Assembly (NCBI RefSeq): GCF_003590095.1
Contig: NC_039491.1
Location: 5,890,001-5,954,000, forward strand
DNA length: 64,000 nt
Source of the DNA: Trichoplusia ni
Taxonomy: Eukaryota > Arthropoda > Insecta > Lepidoptera > Noctuidae
Reading direction: 5' to 3'
Of the stretch, positions 17,642 through 31,170 are shown piece after piece. The position numbers and the translations under genes were made by a program. The notes beneath the pieces are model-generated. The model worked only from the letters and a program-made list of their open reading frames with translations. It searched no databases and was not told the DNA's origin. Each line of letters begins with the position of its first letter. Within the stretch, counting starts at the first letter, position 1.

Positions 17642-20600
17642 ATTGCAATAGCTATAGAAAAGTGGAGCATAGAATAAAGAACACAAAAATAATTTCTGAA
17701 TATTTCCCATCTTTAGTTTTTAACGGATAATACTGGGTGGAATAAAATCATTCAAAGCAAGGCATGAAGGAGAGCTCTTCGTTTAAAAATATTACAAGAA
17801 TCTCATACGGGCACTTCGGTATAATAATACTCGAAAGAATGCCTGATAACAAAGCACTGCGGGAAAACTTATTCAATTTGAGTGGGGAGACAACTGTTCT
17901 TGGATTTGAAAGGCACTGTGTACCATTTACCTAGAAGTCGCTTTTTTTTTCATTTTATCTGTTCCTGAACAATACTTTCATTCAATCCGCTTCCCGACAT
18001 TAGACATGCAAGGCACGTTCTGTCGCGACTGCTCTGCTACCAAGTTCTGGGGATGTGATATGACTATAAGAGAAAGCGGTAGCGATTTTAGTATCCAAGA
18101 GAATTGATTATGTAAGTCCATAAAATCTAGTCTGAATTTAATTTCGAAATGTTCTTGAATGTCGTGTACCAACAATTAAGATTTCATTTCCTTTTGTTCC
18201 ATTTTGCGCAAATTTCGAGTGGAGAAGGATTGATGCATCGGAAATTTTATAGAGTTGTTAAAATATTTACACTAGTCAAGTTTGTAAAGGCAGCAATTCG
18301 TAAATTCCGTCGCTCAGGAACATGGTGTTTAATGAAATCACAACACCAACTGGATCTAAAATTAGCTTACCGGAGATCTTTATGAATAAGCTTGTCACTA
18401 TTACCATTACAAGACCCTTGTCATACATGATATGGTTCAATTTCAGAGCAAACTCGCTTATCTGCTGAACCGTACCCGCGCCATAACTTCAACATGTGAA
18501 CATCGTGCAATTCTATTGGCACGTGCAAATGAACCACCGTACAAGCGTCGCACAGTGTTTGTCTTCATACTTTGTCGCTTGAAACTCATACATTATTGAT
18601 GACCGTATGGGAGGTGCCGTAGAAGTTGACGCCGCCAACATGATCGTTTGATCATTTCATAGGACCTCAATTTTCGAGAATTACGATGGCACATATGAAT
18701 ATATTATTATTGTTGCGTGTGCTCTTCTCAATCTCGATTCCACTTTTCACGCAAAATAATCTTTATTTTCACAGACAGTTCCCAACAGCTGTGGGGACTT
18801 TTGTTTTTCTTTGTAGAAAAACTGAAAATGTACGATTATTTCGCAACTTTTTCATATAAAAGCTTCATAACCTTTAGCACTGTAAATCAAATGTGAAATC
18901 TTGTATCAGAGTATCATATTGTTTTATATTAGGTCTAAAGCCGAGTAGTTGATATATTTATTGCAGTACCTAGTCTATAAGCTTTATTTTTTGTATTTCA
19001 TTGTTTTTGTTTGTAATAATCTTTTAAGAAGTCCTTGTATTAGATAAAACTATATAACTATATTTCAAGACACCCTGAACTTAAACAATATCCAAACCCA
19101 TGTCTTTTCCTGTAAACTAAACACAAAACGTGATTAAAAACCTCCATGGTGACGTTGGGTCAACAATTAATCACAGCAGTTAATTTTATTAACAACACGT
19201 GGTATGTGGTTATTTATCAAGTGGGTATTTCGTCCATTTGTCAATTGCCACCGTCGAGACTCCCTGTGGGACGGGCCGGCCCTGAAATCGTATTAATTTG
19301 ATTATGTCATGGAATTTGTGATAGTTCGAGTTGGCGTTTTATCAATTAACGGCCTGATTTTGTTTATTGATTTCGCCATTATGTAATTAGTATATGTTCG
19401 ATATATTTTAGTTCCGCTGTGTTTACTGTTTATTTACATGTTTAGTAAAGTAATTAACAATCATGTAAATAGAAAAGCAGTATATGCAAATTTACCAAAC
19501 ATTTCCAGTGTAATTGTTTGTGGTATGCATGGCAAATGGAATTCGTCGTAAGTAGCGTGTGAACTATTACAAATAATATTTTTATTGTATATTTATAAAA
19601 GTAGTTTCTTACGTAGTAAAGTAAGCCTTTTTTCATCACGGGCTAGCTTCATGGAATTATACTCGGTCCTTTTTAAATAAATCATGTCGCCGTGTACACT
19701 TCGCATAGATAGAACACATTTTATAATAAAACAATAGAAAACTATATTCTACATGTACGGCACAATTGTCAATCTTTATTTGCTATACAAAACTCCTTTA
19801 ATATAACAGAGCTATCCTTAACCAAAAATCAGCTAGTTTATTATCCTATCTGTCCCCATCACTCGTCCGAATTTAATTAATTTCTGCTCGTATTTTTCCG
19901 CAATCGCTCCAGTCATTATGAATAGATTACACAGACGAGCAAACAGAGTCGCTTCACTAAAATATACCTAAGTGAAAAAGAAATGGAACAATAAGTACCG
20001 GACTGGCTATCATCCAAGCCTAATGACGCATTTAAAACTAGATTTATTTGGGCTTTTTACGCTGTCCTAAGCAAAAATAATATTTTCTTACGTTGACCTT
20101 TTTTACTGGACATTTCTTTTGTGTAATTTACTTGGTGAAGCATAAAACGCTGTTGTAGCCCGAAACTTAAGTAGCCAGGCATTTTTTCCCACTGTTAACT
20201 TCAATATAACAATTATTTGAATAAAAAAATAATTCATTCAGGTTTGTAAAATGTTGAAAAAAACTTACATAGCTAAAACGCATTAAAGATCATGAAACAT
20301 ATGGAATCGAGGACTAACTACGTCACGTCTTGTCGGTAAGGAAGGGTTGTACTAATGAGTGACGTCACAGGAGATTTCGAATGCGAATCCGATATTTTTT
20401 GGATGTCTATCTTAAGGTCAACTTATTATCTTTTAGTCAAATAGGCATTTGACTAAGAGTTTGATGTGATAAAAGATCTTTTTTTTTAATATGCTGGATC
20501 CCTAGCCAATACCGAAAATCATACAACGGACTGACTCAACTCACACATTAATTTTTCGATTAATGTTAAGATTGTTATTTATATTCAATTACGTAGATCT

Positions 20601-23600
20601 ATCTAACCAATAGTTTTTGTTTGTTCTAAAGAGATAAATGTGTGAATATAAAAATAAAGCAAATAAACCATGGCAACGGTAAACATCGCGTGAAACTTGG
20701 ACTTAATCCGACTAACAAGCTCAGTTGGCATACGAGCTGGCGAACTATGATTAATGCTCGTTCCTTCACTACACGACCTTTGCTCTCGAAAGCTATATAT
20801 AGCTGTGTTCTAGTAGAACCGTCAGCTACGAAAGTCGATGAACAAATGTAGACTTACTAGCTTCCAAAAATATATTATTACATCTATGATATTGGTGTTA
20901 AAGCTTCAGAATAAGTTTTTTTTAGGGTTCTGGAAATAAAAAGTAAGTTTTAAAAAGATAGTTGGAGTATCAGTTTCTTTTAAACAAACCGTATGGCTAA
21001 AGAACCGCTATTTTATTATCCGTATTTCTGTGCGTCGGGCTGTCTTTCTGTTCCTAAATTACAAGGGTGTAATCTCTTGAAAGACTAGTCATGAATTTTA
21101 TAGGTAGACAATTAAATTTTTCTTTGTCCTATTTGCACGGAAACCGCATTAAATAAACGCCGTAATAAGCTTTTGTAGTTGATTGTACTATTATACTAGC
21201 ACAGGTCACAGACTTACGTCAATTTCAACAAGAATGACCTAAACAATCTTTATAAATATTTTATTGTTCCTAAGCCCCAAAATATTACTCTTTTATTTAG
21301 GATCATAAAAAAGAAAGTTATCTTGTTTTATGTTTGATCTAATAAATATAGTATTGCGTCTTTATTTACGAAGAGAGATCTGTTTGTAAACGAAAAAAAT
21401 ACAGCTTAGCCTACCAGTTGCTAGGGTTGCTAGGGTATGTATTACCAACTTAGACGCCACTGTCTGTTCGTTTATCACCAGGCGATGTCATGGACCATAA
21501 GTTCTTGACAGGTGATTTTTCCACGTGTATTTCTGTTGTAGCTATAACAACAAATGCTAAAATTATCAAAGTTTCGAGGTAAGAAATATTACGGTCAACA
21601 AATAGTATTGTTGACCAATTTTTTATAATTGTTCCTTATTCTTAATGTTTGTACAGACCCTCCAGTGTACCCCGACTCATACTTGAACGATTTCAGTCGC
21701 TGTCTGGTTGCACATTATAATTAACTATTGCATTATTTTATGCCAGAAGTATCCTAAGTAGATATTAAATAATACTTTTTTGTATGATTTCATTGTTCTT
21801 AATCCACCATTCCACGTACAGAATATTGTGTAATATGTAGGTATGCTACTTCTTTCAAGAAAAAACATTGAAATAAAAATGTATATTTTATTCAGGCAAT
21901 CATGTCTGTTCGCCAAAGCAGTAAAAAGTATATAAAAACTTTCTTTGTGTATCTTCACACTTATTTGTATTCTCTATGTGTCATTTCGAAGAAAACAGTG
22001 GGTGTGGGACAACCCCGCATTACTAAGTATATCCTTTCAATGAAGCAATCTACTGAGACGATGAAAGTTCTCAATTGAAGATGGGTTATAGTTATTCTGT
22101 AGTTATTTTATTCATGAAAGCCAGAAAATTATGTTACACGTTAAAGATACGACTTTACATCTCATTATGCATTCATACTTTTAATGGACTGTAGGATATG
22201 ATTTGTTTTTTTTTTCTAATTTGTGATTAGCCAGCCAGTTACTTGACCCCTATAACGCTGTTGTTACCTACATTAGGTATGATTTGTTTCCTGCAGCCTG
22301 TACACTATTTTCTTGGATTTATCTGGTCACGATGCTATGTCAGAATGAAATATACAATGCATGCAATTCTGTCGACAGCTGCAAGTGACATTTTAAAACC
22401 ACGGACCAAATAATCATTGTTTATATTACGCTTTAGTAAACACCAGTTGTAGGGAAAAAACTTTTTGTAGTAGCTGTTTTAATCTGATTTCGATTTTTAT
22501 CGTGTAAATCATTCTCTCGCAGTACATAATATAATTCTTGAATTAAATTCAAACATATACCTACACACATAGGTGTTATATCTTTACAACAAAAGTCGCG
22601 CGGATGCGCCATCGCGCCGTGTCGCCAACGACAGCTGCCTCTACAACGAAACGAATTCAAATTATGGAAACGAAATTTGTCACAGAATTTCCTCTATTTT
22701 TACCTTTGAAATTTCACAGTTGTGATTATTTCGCTCGAATGATTTATTACTTTAATTTCGTAGTATCTCGTGACTTACATAATTGACGTTTTCATTTGTC
22801 ATAACTAATTGGATATCGATAGAATTATGAAGGGTGTTGGTTTGGCACCCTTTAGAGATGTTCTGAATTCTTCTAAGCTCTTAGTGGATGTTTGATTAAT
22901 TGATTTTTTTATATTGAACGTCTTTTAAATAGTCTTTTCTAAATCAGTTATGAATCATGAATTCACCTGCAAGTAGTAAGTACCAGCAGCTTATAGAAGA
23001 TATCCCTTTTAATCAGTTGCAACATCCACAAAATAAAACACAAGGGAATATACATGAATCAGTATAGAATCTAAATAGCGTTGCAAAGCTGATAACGTGT
23101 TGCCTGTTTAATCTTCTACTCTTAAACCAAGTGCTACCCGGAATACTTTACCGACAATTTATTTACAACTCTTCGTCTCCATTAAACAAGAAATATGTTA
23201 ACCACAATCGAATACGGAGAATCTTAGTAAGCAAATGTTTTATTCATGGCGCCGCAAATGGCAATTACAGTAACAAAGTCTGCGAAGGAGAGGAAACATT
23301 GTTTAAGACGTACCAGCCAGTTTGACTAGCTAACGAATGAGTTTAGTTCTAATATTCTTTGAGAAATCTCGCAAAATTATTTTTTACCTAATTATCGAAT
23401 ACATCTTAATAGGAATGCTTGGAAAAAAATCATTATTGATAAAAAAACAATTCAAACCTAAGTAAAAAAAACCGCTTATTTGACAGATCTTTTACTTAGT
23501 ACTGTGAGTATAACTATTAATCGTCTCCACATATTTTTTTCTCAGCTATAAGTGCAAATATTTATCCCACCGTTGCATCTATCAATGAGTAGGTACTTCT

Positions 23601-23980
23601 TCTAAAATCCCTCTCGTACCGTTACTCAGCAGACTATAAACGCCAACAGTCAGCTTAGTGAAGTAATCGGGCTGACCGCACATCCCTAATCAAAAAGGCT
23701 TCTGTTACCATTAACCAGATGAGGAGATTAGTTCCCTGAAAGAATTATACTCAATGTTACGTTGATGTGTCGTTTTCCCTTCGAGACATGACCAAATGCG
23801 ATCGAACAGGCCCAAGGATTTGCCCTTTTTATAAATAATTCATTATTATTTGACATGCTGTAGCAAGCATAGTTGAGGGATGACACGCTGACGAATGAGG
23901 CGCATAAATGAATAATTTAGTTATCTAATAAGCCTGCATTTTTTACATGGATTCGCGAGTTCCGCGTTCTGAGTTCATCA
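17642..23980. other. No gene recognised
   Basis: AT-rich non-coding sequence. Points noted: homeodomain-type TAATTA/ATTAAT sites cluster at about 19150-19440; a pair of TGACGTCA-like motifs with a spacer sits at 20308-20367; GTTGCTAGG occurs twice in tandem near 21420. Reading frames here are short and lack any family signature. Confidence 0.4.
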
Positions 23981-23984
23981 TTAC

Positions 23985-24140
23985 ACCAATACCAACGCTA
24001 CATCGACGGTATTGGAGTTATTTAGCCACTTGCTTCTTTACAGGCTCGATTCCCGTATGGGATAAAAAATACAATGTAGAGTAAATGCTTGTGCGATTCA
24101 TTTATTTATTACAAGAATGATCTACAGCCGTAGCCTTTTA
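23985..24140 (+). mobile_element. Possible decayed tRNA-derived SINE
   Basis: GGCTCGATTCCCGTATGGGAT near 24043-24063 matches an RNA polymerase III B box with the usual C/G-rich surroundings, and the sequence after it recalls lepidopteran SINE bodies. The A box is not convincing and no ends or target duplication were found, so this is tentative. Confidence 0.3.
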
Positions 24141-25628
24141 CACTGAATTGAAATAAATGTCTGCGTAACAATCCGCATTGAAAAATAATATATTCAAGAA
24201 CAGTCGCTTTAAAAATTTATTCTTAAGGTTATTTTTCATAAAATTTCAATACATTTTTTTTTGTTGCTTTACCATCCACATAGCTGAGAAATTTGGTAAT
24301 TCGTGGTTTAAATATTAATTAGACATTTCGTCCATTTACGCGAAGATTACACTCTCATATTCTCTCATTGAAGTTGCGTTATTGCTAAGAACCCACTACA
24401 CTTCTTGGAAACTTTGACTTGCAGAAAGTTATCAAGGGTGTTATGTTAACCAAAAAAACATTGTAGGTACATATTACGTGCGTGACTTAGCAGTAATAAT
24501 AATTAATCCACTTGCTACCCCCTATTACCAATTACGCCATTCGGTCAAACATTACAAATGGTCAGTTCACATGCAAACAACGTCCACATTTCAGTACGTT
24601 GTATGTTATATATGAAAATATACTTTTTATTAAATCAAAACTACTGACCGGGTTAAATGGAGCCGGAAGGAATTTGAAACAAATCTTGGTGAGTCATGCG
24701 TAAAGCGTGGGTGAAATAATAGAATTTCCTTTTTTGTTTATTGTATTTAACATGGCTTACTGTAGTTTTGTTTTGTACCAGTAACAATGGATCCAGTAAA
24801 TATAAGAGCATACTGGTTGTTTTGTAATAAGCTAAAACTACTGTTTATAACGTTAATTTAGACCCTTAAAGAATAGTATGATATCTTTCAATTCGGAAAA
24901 ACTTGTAATTTTCCTTAAATAATTTCTACTGAATTGAAACGATTAGATACTATCTCTACAACAACTACTACTACAAAACTTACTCCAAAGTGCAAACTAA
25001 ACTTCAAAAGGAAAGGAGCTGGTATTCATCTACTACAACAGCAATATGAAATGCAGACGGGCAACCTGCCAGCACATCCCCAGAATCAATAAGTCGCTTC
25101 TCTACATCGAACCAGATTATTTTCTCAGCGTGTTCACTGATTTTGATACGGCCCATTAGAACGAGAAGACTGAACGAAAAACGAGGAATTACATCAGACG
25201 TACAATGTTTGTACGTAAAAAGTCACAGTGTTGTAATTCAAACAGAGCTCAAAGTAAGGGGCCATAAAAGTGATAAAATATCTATTTAGCTTTTTCTCTA
25301 TAGTCGTTTTCCCCGTACTTGGGCCTGAGAAAACGTTCGTTTCCTTCCCGAGAACGTTTGGTGACTGGGTAATTGCAGTTTATGTTAACTCAGATAAACG
25401 TGATAACTTTTTCGTTCACTTCATCGCTTCGTATCGGCTATGCTTTTCCGAAACTCGAAGCTAATAAAATAAACTTTATTATCATGATCTATATTCTAGA
25501 TAATAAGCGTATAAATAAAATGCGTTATCGTCGAAAATACCACAAATTTATAAGGGTAAAGACATTTCCGCTTCTCCCTAAGTTGAGTTTTATTATTATC
25601 GTGTTCATATAGAACCAGTCTACTACTT

Positions 25629-25654
25629 ATTTTCCGGTTATTGAACCGGAAAAT
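25629..25654. repeat. Perfect 11-bp hairpin
   Basis: ATTTTCCGGTT (25629-25639) and its exact complement AACCGGAAAAT (25644-25654) are separated by ATTG. It is not obviously the end of a transposon. The function is unknown. Confidence 0.8.
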
Positions 25655-26163
25655 TAGGAATACTAACAGTGTGAAATGCTTTAGTTTGTGTAATATAATT
25701 AGGACTTGTTGAACAGTATTTAATGTAATTTACTTATGTTCAACCATAATTAATATGACTGTACATATTTGAAGCACGAAGCCAACTGCTTACGTACGGA
25801 TGATTAACATACACAGTATAATAATGGCTGTGTTTGTTCTAGATAGAAACAAAAAAAAGCTTGACTTTATCGATATTGAAAAAGAATAGAGTTATATGAT
25901 TAAAATTAAATTAAAGAGCTTGCGAGCCTTCTCTTTCATATTGATATTTAACATCCTCCTTTCATCTAAAACCAAATGGTAAATACAAAAAACCTGAATC
26001 AATATTTATATTAATTTCAAACATGATGCTCAAATGAATTCACAAAATTGTCGGCAATTGATCTAGTATGGCTGCTAAATTAAAAATTCTCCACTGTATC
26101 CGACACGGGACATTTAACGTTTGGGACTGTACGCTGTGCGGATGTCTATCAAAAAGCACTTTT

Positions 26164-26182
26164 GTGGCGTGGACGCCACGTG
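26164..26182. promoter_or_regulatory. GC-rich palindrome with an E-box CACGTG
   Basis: GTGGCGT and ACGCCAC pair with a GG spacer (26164-26179), and CACGTG occupies 26177-26182. The surrounding 70 bases are unusually GC- and CpG-rich for this window. CACGTG is a binding site for bHLH factors, but a single hexamer is weak evidence. Confidence 0.35.
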
Positions 26183-28748
26183 GCGCGGCGCGGATTTACC
26201 GCCCGCGGCATTTCCATGTCGACCGCATTGGAAAACACACGGAATCATAATTCCTGGAAGTGTCTAAGTATTTATTAGATCTGTATGAACTGAATTAAGA
26301 AACCTTTTATAAGAAAATTGTACGAACGATTGTAGGTTGCATGTTTAAACGAAAAATGCGGGCTAAGTGAAGTGATATCTTTTATATATCAAATGAGAAA
26401 AAAACACGTTGGTTTTTTTTATAAAATGAAATTTGATCGTGTACGTATAACGATAATATAACTACACTTTAAGACTGCCATTTATACCTTCGCCTCTAGA
26501 CTGAAAAACCATTATGAATTGGTTTGAGCTTTAAACAGTGTAGATTGATTAAAAAAAAAAAACGTTGTTTAATAAAGAGAAAAAACAGAACTACGCTTTA
26601 ATTTTTCTCGCAAATGCTATTTACCTCATTAAGTTATTCTACATCATTGTAACTGCTATGCTATTGCCGAGCTGACAAACGGAGGCTACAATTAATTTCA
26701 GAAATACAGTCATGTTGACTCCATTTCGGTTGAGAAATTAAATATAAACATGTCATTGCTCCAGGCTTTTATGCGGTGAAGCGCCCCACGGGCAATGTTT
26801 AATTGATATCTTGATTGCCTCACGATTTTGTAATGTGCTACAGTGCCTGCTTACTTAAACCAATAGTTTTGTAGCAATCAAAAGTTAAACGAAGAAGATA
26901 TCGACAAACAGACAGGCTGGAATTCAAAATTTATTCGTATTTATTAAAGTTTCTGTAAACTATTAATTAACATGATACGAATTTCTAGTAATAATATACG
27001 GGGATTAAGTCTTTACAAAATTTTACATTTAATCACTTCGGCGGAATCGTAATTTCCGCTTTTTATCGTAACGACGTCGAATGGCGCGCAATAATGAAAC
27101 ATCACTCATTCGTTTCCGATTGAATAAATGTTGATGCAATTATCTTGTGTGCACATTAACTCAATTTAAATGGTTTAATTAGCCGAAGCCTTCTTTTAAT
27201 TCTCACGGTAAATTTTCTCTTTGGATTCAGACCATTAATCGACAATCGTTGGTTGTAGTTTTAAGTATCGGCTTTACAAATAATTATCAAGTGTGGTCGA
27301 ATATTGTGGTAAATCCTAGATAGTGATGCTACAAACGAAATACAGCATGAGTGGTGTTAATGGGGCTTGGTATTTCATTTAGATGTATCTTCTTTATCAA
27401 TGACTTCTTATCTACTAGACTTGTTTTAGTTGATGATTCTCCCAGAGGTGGTTGAGAGACAAAAGATAAGTTAAAATTTTATAAGAAATTGCGATCATGG
27501 GTATAACGTATCAGTCGAAATGATAAAAAATCCGGCACACACCAAGATATCGATAAAATGTACATTCTTCTGCACGTCTGTTTACATATATTACAGGCAA
27601 GCATGTAAACTACTTCCCACTGAGACCTTGTCAAATGCCTCCATGTTTTTATTTACTTACCACAATACACTACCATAAGGAAGTGTATTGATAAAAATAA
27701 TAAGTTACGGACACGTACAAGATTTTTCCCTCACGCAAGCTTGCAAAACCTTTACTATATTTTTATCGTATTTTTTTCCTTAGCCAATAGACCACGTATG
27801 GGGCAACCCTACACTTGATACGCGGATGTGTATGTGTTATGGTAAATTTCCATGTTTCGGAAAGAAAACACGGGATGCAAATGTTCATAAATAGTCTTAT
27901 TTTCCAAGGGTATTGTGTATTTTGGTGTAGGGCCGTGCACCGTGGTCTGTTGATCTATCTCTGATGTTTGTAGTTGGAGTTCAGTGATCTTTTTATTAGT
28001 GGCTTGAGTAGTGAACCTATTTGTAAATTGAACTCTAGCGCATACCTGTGTCTTATATATTTTAGGATATTCCTATATTGTTGTCTGACACCATTTTTTT
28101 TTTTAGATTTCAATAACATGTTGTCTACAACAAAATATGGCGATTTAGGAAAATTTTGAGGTTAACCATCCGTGGTAGCGTATTAAGCTTCATTATCACC
28201 TTTAAGCTAAAAATACGTACAAATTGCAGACGAAAATAATACCTCAGTTGTGTTTTACGGTTTAATTAATAGGCTGATATGCAAGATATTTAAAAATAGC
28301 TGTTTCATAATATAAGTACAATTTTGTAATATTCATTTTCATTTTCACATTTATTTCTATTTTGCTGACCGTCCTATTAATCTGAACCCTTGGCATGTAA
28401 TGTAATATTGCTATATTTACGCTTTAATAAAGGTTTTTGCATTTTCAAATTTCGTTGACGTGATACAGCTTCCAATATGTTATCAAATTATTCAACCTGA
28501 TCAGCATTTTAGGACGGTCGTAGATCATTGCCCTAAACTTGGGCTGATCCAAGCGTGTCCTCTTGTACGGCGAGAAAAGCCTATTTTGTAAAAGATCAGA
28601 TATGCGACCTTTTTTAAGGACAAGACAGACTGTAGTCTTGGTAAGTTTTCTCCAGGTGTTCATCTGATTTTATTTCGATACCTTAGTAAACATTTCTACT
28701 TATAAATAGTGAGATTAGAGTCTTAAAATTACAAAAGTGTATACCTAA

Positions 28749-29025
28749 TCTATACTAATATATAATCTATACTTCTATACTAATATATAAAGCTGAAGAA
28801 TTTGTTTGTTTGAACGCGCTAATCTCAGGAACTACTGGTCCAAATTGAAAAATTATTTTGTGTTGAATAGACCATTCATTGAGGAAGGCTTTAGGCTATA
28901 AACCATGACGCTGCGACTAATAGGAGCTAAGATACAATGGAAAATGTGAAAAAAACCGGGCAGGTATACCTAAATTATAACTTATATCTTCTACCCACGG
29001 GGACGAAGTCGCGAGCAACAGCTAT
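28749..29025 (+). mobile_element. Non-autonomous Helitron-like element with duplicated 5' end
   Basis: The body (AGCTGAAGAATTTGTTTGTT, AACGCGCTAATCTCAGGAAC, GGAAGGCTTTAGGCTATAAA) matches the copy at 44937-45153 closely. The 3' part keeps the hairpin CACGGGGACGAAGTCGCG, but the terminal CTAG has become CTAT. The 5' terminal sequence TCTATACTAATATATAA occurs twice (28749-28765 and 28774-28790); the first is preceded by A, as Helitron targets require. About 40 bases after the central part (28955-28990) are extra relative to the other copy. No coding sequence. Confidence 0.7.
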
Positions 29026-30931
29026 GAGTTATAAAGTTATATTGGACTTATCAGGATAGCCCAAATTTTTGTAGGTTCAACACCTACATAATTTTGGGAA
29101 GGTAATTGAAATTATAAGTTACGTTAATCGTTATGACAACATAATATTTATGTGTAAATTCCATCACATTTAACCATTTGTGATACTAAATGTGATTTTC
29201 TATTTTAAACTACATATATCCATGAAATCAAAATGGTAATTTTATCGAAACCTAAACTAGGTAAAATTACAACAAAAACATAATTTTATTTATATTACCG
29301 ACATCCAGTCTAAGCTAGAGTTTGGCAAACTAGAGTGGTTGTTGTTGTCCAACAAATAGTCGATAAAAGTTATCAGATATTTAGGTTCCAATCCAGCAGT
29401 TAGAGGATACCGATGAGTTATTTATGATACGCGCACATATTTCAGGTTCACACCGATAGATGCTCTCGCTTTGTCTGTGCCTACAGAATTGAGATAAACG
29501 ACCTTCCGAATAGTGTTGAGGATCAAATCCAATTTTGCAGTCGCAAATTGAAGAGGGAACATATCGAGTCTATACTTGTTAGTCGATACATCTCTATTTA
29601 GATATTTTGTTTTGGCGGACTCGTTTCTCCAGGGGATTTGGTGTATTAAATTCGAGATTGTTTCGCTAAAATATTATTTTATATCTTCAGTAACCTTTTT
29701 TGTTTCAAGCCCTCCAAATAGCTAAATTCGGAAACAATTTTTAGAATAAATTAATTACATTTATACTTTTACTTTGTAAATTATTTTATAAATCAAATCT
29801 TGATAAACGTTTTTATAAAATGTGAAGAATGGAAAAAATGTTTCTTGGAAGTAGTTTCATTACGATTTATCAAGAGATTGAAGAGCTGTTTCGTTCAAGA
29901 AAAGATCGGCAGTGATTCGTGAAATTGACGCCCAACCTTCAGTAACAAAGAGGCCCTTAAAAAAAGAAATTGAGATCAAGCTCGCTTTGGTCCAAGTACA
30001 GATAACACAGAAAATAGTAAACGCTTTAACAGTTTAAGTAAATCTTACAAATTGACAAATTGATTTGAACTCAGAGAAAATAATTTTGTAATATAATCGA
30101 TATGTATAGATTATTCGTTCATGTTTTTATCAACGACTCTCTTCGACTTTTAAAAGAAAAAAGGTTTTATTGCTTTTTTTCTACCAAACCTAGAGTAAAT
30201 AATAAAGCTTCGCATATGACTATAAATTTTTAATATCAAGTCCATAGCTTTACAATATCGAACACAAACAATCTGCAACATAAAGAAACACAAAAGATTT
30301 TAAATTACCAAATAAAAACATACGTAATTTAAATTCAAAACAAAGAAGTGTATTTTACAGTCCCCCTGTTTGTTGTACAAATGTAAATTTCATTTTTGTG
30401 CCCCTTAGAACAAGACGTTTACTATCCAAGTACCCTAAGGAAACGTGTAGTAATATTGTAAAATGTTTTCATAAAACATACGCAGTGGGGAGACATGGAG
30501 ACTTGTAATTGAATTTAGAAAACCCTGCTCATGTGTTCATAACTCATGAATAAGATTTGTCATTCTAATTGAAAGATAGCTGCAATATGCATTTCTATAT
30601 ACGTAGGTAATCTTTTATTTATTTTCATTGGGATTGATGTAGTTCTCATAAGGTTTTTACGGATTATGACAACGGGTTTTTTAAAATCTGCACTAATCCA
30701 TTTATTCCATGACAAAGACAAAGCATGTTAAATAAGTTAAAATCATATTCATTAAACCGTTTAGTGATAACCTTTCAGCGGGCCTACCGCTTCTCAAAGA
30801 AATGCGTAAGTGAAAAGCAGCGTCTCTTTTCCAGAACTGCATAATATATCTTTATGAGATAGTGCTAAGCCCTCAGTTCTAATAAAATGTTGAGCATAAT
30901 ATCGTTGTATTAGGAACTTATAATAATATAT
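29026..30931. other. No gene recognised
   Basis: AT-rich sequence. A 9-bp inverted repeat (ATCACATTT and AAATGTGAT) lies near 29162-29195. The stretch at 29440-29590 is slightly richer in GC but shows no defensible coding signature. Confidence 0.4.
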
Positions 30932-31170
30932 ATTGGACAACATTCACACAACGCCATCTAGTCTCAAATTAAGCAGAGCATGTGTTATGAGTACTAGACC
31001 ACTGATAAACATACTTATATAGTTCTAAATACATACATATTATAGATAAACTACACCCAGACACAGAACAAATGATCGTGCTCATCACACAAACATTTGT
31101 CCTGGGTGGGAATCAAACCCAAGACCTCTGGTATACCAGTCAGGGTCACTAACCACTAGACCAACAGGCT
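30932..31170 (-). mobile_element. tRNA-derived SINE
   Basis: On the minus strand the head reads AGCCTGTTGGTCTAGTGGTT with a Pol III A box (TGGTCTAGTGG, 31163-31153) and, about 40 bases on, a B box (GGTTTGATTCCC, 31119-31108). This is the spacing of a tRNA gene, but the cloverleaf is not complete. The body contains GTGTGATGAGCACGATCATT, GTGTCTGGGTGTA and a 3' end with TAGATGGCGTTGTGTGAA. It is near full length for lepidopteran SINEs. No clear target duplication was found; TTAACCACTAACC just outside the head partly repeats head sequence. It carries no coding capacity. Confidence 0.82.

Larger units (their letters stand above)
24141..28748. other. No gene recognised; some hairpins and a GC-rich patch
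   Basis: AT-rich sequence with a strong hairpin (25629-25654), a GC-rich patch (26155-26225) and a possible regulatory block at about 26690-27300. A 9-bp inverted repeat, CAATACACT and AGTGTATTG, lies at 27663-27690. No frames with family signatures. Confidence 0.4.

Noticed and set aside
29440..29590. Possible LINE ORF2 C-terminal remnant (frame with INDLPNSVED)
   Set aside because: A weak resemblance only; no neighbouring RT blocks, tail or target duplication.
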